A stretch of DNA of 28,780 nt, taken from NCBI GenBank assembly GCA_937877535.1, contig CALFJF010000027.1, positions 1 through 28,780 of the forward strand, read 5' to 3'. Positions 21,090 to 26,889 of this stretch are shown here, one piece after another (position 1 is the stretch's first letter; each line of letters opens with the position of its first letter). Source of the DNA: an uncultured Treponema sp. (GTDB lineage Bacteria; Spirochaetota; Spirochaetia; Treponematales; Treponemataceae). A program made the position numbers and the translations under genes. The notes under the pieces were generated by a model. It did not search any database. It was given only the letters and a program-made list of their open reading frames with translations, and was not told the DNA's origin.

Positions 21090-23162
21090 CTATTCCGCCA
21101 TCGGATTCACAGAAAATTTTTGAACTTTCCACAGCTGCGAATCATGATTTTCATCAATTTTCATGCAAATTTCGTTTTTTTCTTCATCGAAAGTGAGGGC
21201 ATAGTCATTCCAAAGAATTTTGAAAAAATCCCCTTCGCGTACTATCTTGAATTTTTGCGCATCCGAATTATTTGGCGGACAAACGCCAATTCCGCCATTT
21301 TCTTGAACTTTTCCCCACGGAATGTCAAGTCTAGAAGCTCCCCATTGTGGCGTAATTTGATTTTCTGGATAAAAAGCAAGATGATATTTGTCAGTGTCTA
21401 AAAACTCTTTGTCCCGCTCGTCCCAATCACACACACGAAACTGAACGCTGATTTGAGAGCCGTGCTCGGACAAAAACAAATCTTTTCCGCCATCATAGCC
21501 TGGAATTTTTGAATTTTCTGCAGTCGAAAGAAAAAGATTCTCATTCATTTTTGGCGAAAAAAGATAGCGGCCTTCGGCAAGACTCACATTTCTTTCTTTT
21601 TGCAGTTTTTTCGTTTTTTCAATATCTTTTTGAATTGTTCTTTCATTCTTTTTCTTGGCAAGGACGGTGAAGAAAAACTGTTGGTTTGGCTTTGTATCAA
21701 TAAAATTTAAGTAGTGCCAGTTTCCGTCTAAAATCTTATCACTAAATGTGTAGATTGAATCAGCAAGAAACGGCTTGAAATGATTTCTCAAAACATATCG
21801 CGTTGTGAACATAAAATCCCACGTGCCGCCGCTCACAAGGCACAGCCCAAAAAAGCAAGAAATCGCATATTTTCTGAAAGTTGATGCCCCGTTTTTTGAG
21901 AGAACCGCGTGCGCCAAAAGCGAGAAAATCACAAAATTGGCAGAAATCGTTGACCTCCAGCAAAAATCCTGACTTGTTCCTATCTGAATGAACGGCAGAA
22001 ACATGAGCGAAACAATCGAAACATAGAAAAGTGGATTTTTTTTATTCTCTTTGAATGTCAAGATTCCAAAAATTCCGATGTTGAAAAAATAAAAGATGAA
22101 AAGCCAAAAAAGAAATCGTTTTTTTGCATTAAAAGCAAATTCTGGAATGTTCAAAGAAAGTCCGCCACGACCGTCAGAGCCATTTGAAGCGGTGTTGCAA
22201 GCATAAAAAAACGCAAAAACAATGAGAATGCTAAAGATTGCCGAAAGATTTGGAACGCTGCACACCTCTTTGAAAAATGCGAGCGTTTTCTTTGACTTTG
22301 CCGATTTGACGAATTCTGCAAGAGCATAGCATACGAAAAGAAGAAAAATTCCAACGAACGGAAAAGGAGCAAACGGCAAAACGCAAAGCCCAGTCAAAGC
22401 AAGCGAAGAAGTTTTCTTTTCATTCAAGAAAATTGAAAGCGCAACAAGAGGAGCAATAAATTGATTGTACGCCCAGTCAATTCCACCAGTATGGGATGTG
22501 AAACTGTAGGGAAGAAAATCTTGGTAACGAGTTCCTGCAAAAATATCCTTCACAAGACCTTGGAGCGCAGAAGGAAAACTAAAAAAGAAAAACATCAAGC
22601 AGAGGGCAAGAATTTTATACACAGATTTTATCTCAAAGAGTTTCAGCAAAAGCAAAATCGTGATGAAAATTCCCAATGAGGACCAAACATAAAGAACGCT
22701 AGTGGCGATTGCGTATCCGAAAAATTTTCCAAAAAAAGCGGGGAGAATCCAGTGTCCAAAATAATATACGAGCGAATTTCCTGTTTCGGGGTACACCACT
22801 GGCCAGGAAAATTCAACCAAATCTCTGAGAACCGCATTCCGAAAATGATGGTCCCATCGTTGAAACGTAAATCCGCCGATTCCAGACATAAAAATCCAAA
22901 AAAGCACGAGCAAAGCAATCAAAATCAGGTGAGAAAGTTTGACTTCAAAACATTCTTTTTGAGAATAATTTTTTCGCATGTGATAGCCGAAACCGAAAAC
23001 CAGCAACGCCGAAAAAAGAATTCCGAACGGAAGCCTAAGATAGCCCAAAAAGAAAATCACAATCGGGCAAATCATGTAAAAATAGGCACAAAAAATCAAA
23101 AATCTGCTAGAAATTTTTAGATTCCTATCAAAAAAAGAGCCCAGATTAAATACATAGTTCAT
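21090..23162 (-). CDS. Large polytopic membrane protein with possible ricin-like C-terminal domain
   Basis: The 690-residue product has about 12 hydrophobic segments between residues 18 and 460. The first large loop contains GGFTFQRWDHHFRNAVLRD and WPVVYPETGNSLVYYFGHW, conserved-looking acidic and aromatic positions like those in GT-C-type glycosyltransferases. The last 150 residues are soluble, with RYLFSPKMNENLFLSTAEN and DSQLWKVQKFS. That is a QxW-type ending as in ricin beta-trefoil lectin domains. A plausible role is transfer of a lipid-linked sugar on the outer face of the membrane, but this is inference. The gene is strikingly AT-rich compared with its operon neighbours. It starts four bases after the HAD gene stops. 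Confidence 0.7.
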   Translation of the reverse strand: MNYVFNLGSFFDRNLKISSRFLIFCAYFYMICPIVIFFLGYLRLPFGILFSALLVFGFGYHMRKNYSQKECFEVKLSHLILIALLVLFWIFMSGIGGFTFQRWDHHFRNAVLRDLVEFSWPVVYPETGNSLVYYFGHWILPAFFGKFFGYAIATSVLYVWSSLGIFITILLLLKLFEIKSVYKILALCLMFFFFSFPSALQGLVKDIFAGTRYQDFLPYSFTSHTGGIDWAYNQFIAPLVALSIFLNEKKTSSLALTGLCVLPFAPFPFVGIFLLFVCYALAEFVKSAKSKKTLAFFKEVCSVPNLSAIFSILIVFAFFYACNTASNGSDGRGGLSLNIPEFAFNAKKRFLFWLFIFYFFNIGIFGILTFKENKKNPLFYVSIVSLMFLPFIQIGTSQDFCWRSTISANFVIFSLLAHAVLSKNGASTFRKYAISCFFGLCLVSGGTWDFMFTTRYVLRNHFKPFLADSIYTFSDKILDGNWHYLNFIDTKPNQQFFFTVLAKKKNERTIQKDIEKTKKLQKERNVSLAEGRYLFSPKMNENLFLSTAENSKIPGYDGGKDLFLSEHGSQISVQFRVCDWDERDKEFLDTDKYHLAFYPENQITPQWGASRLDIPWGKVQENGGIGVCPPNNSDAQKFKIVREGDFFKILWNDYALTFDEEKNEICMKIDENHDSQLWKVQKFSVNPMAE

Positions 23163-23166
23163 TTTT

Positions 23167-23730
23167 TCAACTCCAAGATGTTATTTTTTCGCCCTTCACC
23201 AGAAAGGCGGTTTTTGCCATTTCTGCCATTGGCGCGTCAGATTTTGAGTCCGAGTAGAACGCGCCGATTTCAGCGTCGCCGAAACGCTCTCGGAAGAACG
23301 CGACCTTGTTCGCGCCGTGGCAGTTCTTTTTGAGCAAGCGCCCCGTCCGCTTGTCAACGCGCGTCGCAAGCAGATTTTTTATTCCAAGCCGACCACAGAT
23401 TTCCAACAGCACGAATTCGGGCGAAGCGGAAATCACGCAGTCGTCGGCTTTTTGCATTTTTCTGTACCAGGGTTTTATTTTCCGCTCGTTCTTGCCCCAA
23501 AACTCCCGCACGGCGGAATCGATGTCCGAAATCCCCGCAAAAAAACAGAAAAATCGGCTTTTGAATTCTTCTTTTGTGATTCTGCCAAGCGTGAACAGAA
23601 CCGCCCCGCCAATCTGCCGAGGAAAATACCGCAGAAGCCGCAGATTTTTTTGCAGGCAGAAAAGCCAAAAGTCCACCGAAGAGTCGCCGTCGTAAATCGT
23701 TCCGTCAAAGTCAAACACATTCATCGTCAT
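23167..23730 (-). CDS. HAD-IB family phosphatase
   Basis: The 187-residue protein opens with the HAD motif I, NVFDFDGTIYDGD (Asp7 and Asp9 in the longer form). Motif II lies in DCVISASPEFVL (Ser103 region), a Lys in ANKVAFFRERFG, and motif III/IV is GAFYSDSKSDAPM. This is the SerB-like IB subgroup with a helical cap. Next to a UbiA-family phosphoribosyltransferase, its likely substrate is the 5'-phosphate of polyprenyl-phosphoryl-ribose-5-phosphate. That fits the pairing or fusion of HAD and UbiA domains known in other bacteria. The ATG at 23730 directly follows the UbiA stop with no gap; ATG 23724 is an alternative. Confidence 0.85.
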   Translation of the reverse strand: MTMNVFDFDGTIYDGDSSVDFWLFCLQKNLRLLRYFPRQIGGAVLFTLGRITKEEFKSRFFCFFAGISDIDSAVREFWGKNERKIKPWYRKMQKADDCVISASPEFVLLEICGRLGIKNLLATRVDKRTGRLLKKNCHGANKVAFFRERFGDAEIGAFYSDSKSDAPMAEMAKTAFLVKGEKITSWS

Positions 23731-24594
23731 TCACACTACATACAAAATCAGCGCGAGCATCACGCAAAGGAGCGCACAGAACGAGAGCAGTTTTTTGTCC
23801 TTCAGAACCACCTCCACCGGGTCGCCGTCGCTCTCGCCCTCCACATCGAGGCTGTACTGCATACAGATGACGACGACGAGCGGCACGGTCAGAATCATAA
23901 AGCGTTTGGGGTATTCCTTTGCCCAGAGCGCGTAAAACACATTCGCCATCGCAAGGCTCACATACATGAATTTGTCGAGGAAGCTGTGGCTGTACGCCAT
24001 TAGCACCCGCCGCGTTGCGCCAGCCTGCTCCGTCCGCAGAATCTCGTTCCGCCGCTTTCCCAGCCCGAAGTAGAACGCGCCGCTCATCACGGTGAGGTAG
24101 AGCCACGAGGAAACGAAAGTGTCCGCAATCGCCGCGCCGAACAAAATCCGAATCAGAAAACCCGACATCAAGATGATAATGTCAATGACGGGAATGTTCT
24201 TGAGGGCAAGGCTGTACGCAAGATTCAAAACGAAATACAAGACTAGCCAGCCGAGCGCGAAAACGCTGCCTGAGCAAAAAAGCACGAGGAGGAGAATCGC
24301 ACCCACCGACACAAGAAAGCACACAATGGCGCACAGAACGCCCAAGCGGACAGAGACCGCCCCGCTTGCCATCGGCCTGTTTTTCTTCGTGGGATGAAGG
24401 CGGTCTTTTTCGATGTCGCGCGCGTCGTTTATGATATAGATGCACGATGAAATCAGGCAGAACGAGAGAAAACCCGCCGCCGAATGCGCGATTTTTTGCG
24501 CCGTTATCCCGCTTCCCATAAACGCGAGCGGCACGAACACGAGGATATTCTTGATGTAATGCTTCACGCGAAGCAAGCGAAGTATGTCTTTCAT
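23731..24594 (-). CDS. UbiA-family prenyltransferase, decaprenyl-phosphate phosphoribosyltransferase-like
   Basis: The 287-residue protein has about nine membrane helices. The first Asp-rich motif is INDARDIEKDRLHPTKKNRP (Asn55-Asp64 region), which matches DPPR synthases such as mycobacterial UbiA (Rv3806c) rather than ubiquinone enzymes. The start RLLRVKHYIKNILVFVPL is also typical. A second motif region lies around FGLGKRRNEIL and AYSHSFLDKF. It should join a polyprenyl phosphate to phosphoribosyl pyrophosphate on the cytoplasmic side of the membrane. GGAG precedes ATG 24594; a longer frame to 24696 runs through a palindromic repeat and is rejected. The DNA is clearly GC-richer than most of the window. 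Confidence 0.88.
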   Translation of the reverse strand: MKDILRLLRVKHYIKNILVFVPLAFMGSGITAQKIAHSAAGFLSFCLISSCIYIINDARDIEKDRLHPTKKNRPMASGAVSVRLGVLCAIVCFLVSVGAILLLVLFCSGSVFALGWLVLYFVLNLAYSLALKNIPVIDIIILMSGFLIRILFGAAIADTFVSSWLYLTVMSGAFYFGLGKRRNEILRTEQAGATRRVLMAYSHSFLDKFMYVSLAMANVFYALWAKEYPKRFMILTVPLVVVICMQYSLDVEGESDGDPVEVVLKDKKLLSFCALLCVMLALILYVV

Positions 24595-24620
24595 TTTTCT
24601 CCACAAAATCAAATTTTTCG

Positions 24621-24688
24621 TCATGTTGAGCGACGGTGAAACATCTGAAAAAGATTCTTCGCGGGTAATGCCCTGTCGCTCATAATGA
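24621..24688. repeat. Palindromic intergenic repeat element
   Basis: The ends TCATGTTGAGCGAC (24621-24634) and GTCGCTCATAATGA (24675-24688) are inverted repeats matching at 12 of 14 positions. They enclose 40 bases and fill most of the only sizeable gap in the six-gene operon. It resembles short REP/MITE-like elements with TCAT-x-GAGCGA ends that are common in Treponema and other genomes. No coding is seen. Confidence 0.65.
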
Positions 24689-24697
24689 CAATGCAAA

Positions 24698-25051
24698 TCA
24701 CCTTGAAACGAGGAAAACTCCCGCGCAAATCAAAAAAAGCCCCAGCATCTGCACAAGCGACACATTCTCCCCGAAGAGAAAATGTCCCGCCGCAAAGACA
24801 ACCACATATCCGATGCTCAGAAACGGAAACGCGACGCTCACAGGCGTTTTTGAAAGCACTGCCAGCCACAAAACGAAGCTCGCGCCGTACAAAACGACCG
24901 CTCCCCAAAGCCACGGATTCGCAAGAAAAAGCGGAACGGAGCGAAGCAGCCCCGAAAAATCCATGTCGGAAAAAGCCGACATTCCCTTTTTCATCAGGAT
25001 TTGCGCGGTGCAGTTCAAGAACACGCTCGAAAGAATCAAAACGATGCTCAT
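24698..25051 (-). CDS. SMR-type small membrane transporter, ArnE/ArnF-like (subunit 1)
   Basis: The 117-residue protein has four membrane helices. It opens MSIVLILSSVFLNCTAQILMKKG, split here at LNC, with AFPFLSIGYVVVFAAGHFLFGE in helix 3 and LGLFLICAGVFLV in helix 4. This is the EmrE-like fold of the small multidrug resistance/EamA group. In a sugar-lipid operon it best fits the ArnE/ArnF flippase type, where two such subunits move an undecaprenyl-phosphate sugar across the inner membrane. It is closely similar to the protein encoded at 26056-26412, which suggests a heterodimer. GGAGG precedes ATG 25051. Confidence 0.8.
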   Translation of the reverse strand: MSIVLILSSVFLNCTAQILMKKGMSAFSDMDFSGLLRSVPLFLANPWLWGAVVLYGASFVLWLAVLSKTPVSVAFPFLSIGYVVVFAAGHFLFGENVSLVQMLGLFLICAGVFLVSR

Positions 25052-25070
25052 GTCGCGCCTCCGTGTGTGG

Positions 25071-26051
25071 CTACTTGGCTTTTCCCTCCTTGTACATTTT
25101 GTATGCCTCTACAAGCATGTCCTCGTCGTTGTATTGCGGCTTCCAGCCCAAGTCCTTTTCCGTCTCCGAAATGTCCAAAACATACTCCTCGTCGGCAATC
25201 ATGAACTGCTCCGGGTACATCACTGTAAGTCCGAGCGCATCGAGGATTTTCAGAATGAATTTGACGAGCGTTCCCGGCGTGTGCATGACGAACGAGCGCG
25301 AGCCAGCCGTTTTTATCACGCCCTGCAAAAGCGTCGTGATGTCGGGGCTTTCTTTTGAGCCGAGGTTGTACTCCTTGTTGGGGATTCCCTTTTCGATGGC
25401 GCAGAGAATCGCAGAAACGCAGTCGAACACGGAGACCATCTGATAGTGGTTCTTGCCGTTTCCAATCGTCGGAACGGGAAGGTTCATGTCGATGAGCTTG
25501 AAAAGTTTCACGAGGATTCCGAGCCTGCCAGGTCCGTTTATCATGCGAGGGCGGAAGATGCATATATTTATACCCCCCCCCGTACTATTCCTGAACTCGC
25601 GGCAGATTTCCTCGCACGCCTTCTTGCTCTCGCCGTAAGACCCGAACGGATTTTGCGGATGCTTTGTGTCCACGGGCAGGTACTGCGGCTTTCCGTAGGT
25701 CATGTCCGTGGTGAACTGGATGAGATTCCTGCACCCCGCGTTTTTCATCGCCGTGAGGATGTTTTTCGTTCCGACCGTGTTCGTGCTGAAAAAGTAATCG
25801 TGCCGATTTTTCGGCACTTTTGTGTGGTACTGATTCGCCGCAAGATTTATCACCGTATCGCCCGATGAAAGAGCGATTGCCTCGATTTCCGAGAGATTTC
25901 TGATGTCCGCCCTAATATAGCGCACCGAGTTCGGAATCCGAGAGTCAAGGGAGTCCTGCAAATCGACCACGGTCGCCTCTTTTTCCTGCTTTGAAAGAGC
26001 AAGCGCAAGGTAGCGACCAACAAATCCGTTCCCGCCAAAAATATAGAACAT
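25071..26051 (-). CDS. NAD-dependent epimerase/dehydratase (extended SDR) with in-frame G9 tract
   Basis: The 326-residue protein has the Rossmann motif FGGNGFVG (5-12), VVDLQDS at the end of the second strand, and the catalytic pair Tyr139/Lys143 in GSYGESKKA. FRPRMINGPGRLG (167-179) lies in the substrate half. Family members epimerise, dehydrate or reduce nucleotide- or lipid-linked sugars. Gly158-Gly160 are encoded by a run of nine Gs (25573-25581 on the plus strand as C9), just before the conserved INICIFRPR strand. A change of one base would truncate the enzyme soon after residue 160. It lies between two SMR-type subunits with gaps of 4 and 19 bases, so its product is probably the lipid-linked sugar they move. 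Confidence 0.88.
   Translation of the reverse strand: MFYIFGGNGFVGRYLALALSKQEKEATVVDLQDSLDSRIPNSVRYIRADIRNLSEIEAIALSSGDTVINLAANQYHTKVPKNRHDYFFSTNTVGTKNILTAMKNAGCRNLIQFTTDMTYGKPQYLPVDTKHPQNPFGSYGESKKACEEICREFRNSTGGGINICIFRPRMINGPGRLGILVKLFKLIDMNLPVPTIGNGKNHYQMVSVFDCVSAILCAIEKGIPNKEYNLGSKESPDITTLLQGVIKTAGSRSFVMHTPGTLVKFILKILDALGLTVMYPEQFMIADEEYVLDISETEKDLGWKPQYNDEDMLVEAYKMYKEGKAK
25573..25581 (-). repeat. G9 homopolymer inside the epimerase coding sequence
   Basis: Nine Gs on the minus strand (C9 as written) encode part of Thr-Gly-Gly-Gly. At this length the frame is open (ON state). Insertion or loss of one base would shift the frame. Confidence 0.9.
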
Positions 26052-26055
26052 TTTC

Positions 26056-26412
26056 CTAGCTCCTTGAAATCAAGACCACGCCCGCGCAAATCACGATGAT
26101 TCCCGCAATCCGCACCGCAGAAATGCTCTCGCCAAAAAAGAAGAATCCGACCACCGCAGAAATGACATAGCCCACGCTCAAAAACGGGTACGCGAAACTC
26201 ACCTCGACCTTTGAAAGCACGCTCATCCACAAGAGAATCGAAACGCCGTAGCAGAGCATGGCGAGCCACAGCCACACATTCGTTGCGAGCGCGCCGATGT
26301 TCTGCGCCATTGCGCCCATGCTCATCTCGCCGGCGACCAGCATCCCCTTGCGGATAAGAAGCTGCGCCGAGCAGTTGAGCAAGACGCTTGAAAGAATCAG
26401 TAGAATGTTCAT
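26056..26412 (-). CDS. SMR-type small membrane transporter, ArnE/ArnF-like (subunit 2)
   Basis: The 118-residue, four-helix protein is paralogous to the product at 24698-25051. Compare ILLILSSVLLNCSAQLLIRKG with IVLILSSVFLNCTAQILMKKG (both clipped to the matching opening, LLNCSAQLL and FLNCTAQIL), FAYPFLSVGY with FAFPFLSIGY, and VICAGVVLIS with LICAGVFLVS. Two unlike but similar SMR subunits in one sugar-lipid operon are the hallmark of ArnE/ArnF-type flippases. It is the first gene of the six-gene minus-strand operon and lies four bases before the epimerase gene. GGAG precedes ATG 26412. The charged loop between helices 1 and 2 differs most between the two, as expected for specialised subunits. 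Confidence 0.8.
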   Translation of the reverse strand: MNILLILSSVLLNCSAQLLIRKGMLVAGEMSMGAMAQNIGALATNVWLWLAMLCYGVSILLWMSVLSKVEVSFAYPFLSVGYVISAVVGFFFFGESISAVRIAGIIVICAGVVLISRS

Positions 26413-26451
26413 AGGAACTCCGATGGTTGTAATTTGCTGACTAAGTTTTAT

Positions 26452-26522
26452 AAAAGTGAACTATTGTTAAGTCTATCACAAAACACTTTTAATGTGTTCA
26501 CTTTTGATGGAAAAAGTAAACA
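26452..26522. promoter_or_regulatory. Operator-like inverted repeats in the divergent XRE/operon region
   Basis: AAAAGTGAAC (26452-26461) and GTTCACTTTT (26496-26505) are a perfect inverted pair. A third near-copy, AAAAGTAAAC, lies at 26513-26522. The first half-site abuts a minus-strand TATAAA box (on the plus strand TTTATA, 26448-26453). The others surround a plus-strand TTGTTA/TTTAAT pair (26464-26469 and 26488-26493, 18-base spacer). The XRE protein encoded next door is the obvious candidate to bind them and control both directions. Confidence 0.55.
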
Positions 26523-26544
26523 ATTTCTCAAAAAATATCAAAAT

Positions 26545-26889
26545 ATGAGCAATTTTTGGCAACGAGTCGATGAAGAATTGGAATATCTCGGAAAAAACAG
26601 AACGTACCTTGCGAGCAAATGCGGCTTCAGCCTTACAAATATTGGACTTGGAATCAAACGAGGAAGCACGCCGTCCGCCGACACTGCCGTAAAAATTGCA
26701 AATACGCTAGGTGTTTCAGTTGAATATCTCGTTATGGGAGAAGAAAAAGCCGTGGATGCAAAAGAAGTGCAAAACCGATTGCAATTGTATCGGAAATATC
26801 ACGAACTTATTTCAGATTGCGAAAAATTGACCGTAAAAGAGCAAAAAGCCGTGAAAAATCTTGCGAAAGTGCTTGGCGAGGAGCTTTAA
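26545..26889 (+). CDS. XRE-family transcriptional regulator
   Basis: The 114-residue protein has an N-terminal HTH_XRE domain (about 4-66). Visible are VDEELEYLGKNRTYLASKCG, the recognition helix LTNIGLGIKRGSTPSADTAVK (split at KRG) and IANTLGVSVEYLVMGEE. A C-terminal helical tail contains VKEQKAVKNLAKVLGEEL. The ATG at 26545 is chosen because the domain starts there; the upstream extension would read through the operator repeats. No ribosome binding site is seen. It diverges from the sugar-lipid operon. Its stop codon overlaps that of the convergent ABC-F gene by four bases (TTAA). It probably represses itself and perhaps the operon. Confidence 0.85.
   Translation: MSNFWQRVDEELEYLGKNRTYLASKCGFSLTNIGLGIKRGSTPSADTAVKIANTLGVSVEYLVMGEEKAVDAKEVQNRLQLYRKYHELISDCEKLTVKEQKAVKNLAKVLGEEL

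Noticed and set aside
23317..24003. Long plus-strand reading frame opposite the HAD and UbiA genes
   Set aside because: It is antisense to two well-supported genes in GC-rich DNA, its product is Arg/His-rich with no recognisable domain, and it has no ribosome binding site.
24685..25443. Long plus-strand reading frame opposite the SMR and epimerase genes
   Set aside because: Its composition (Ser/Arg/Lys-rich) is typical of antisense frames, and the opposite strand encodes clear family members.
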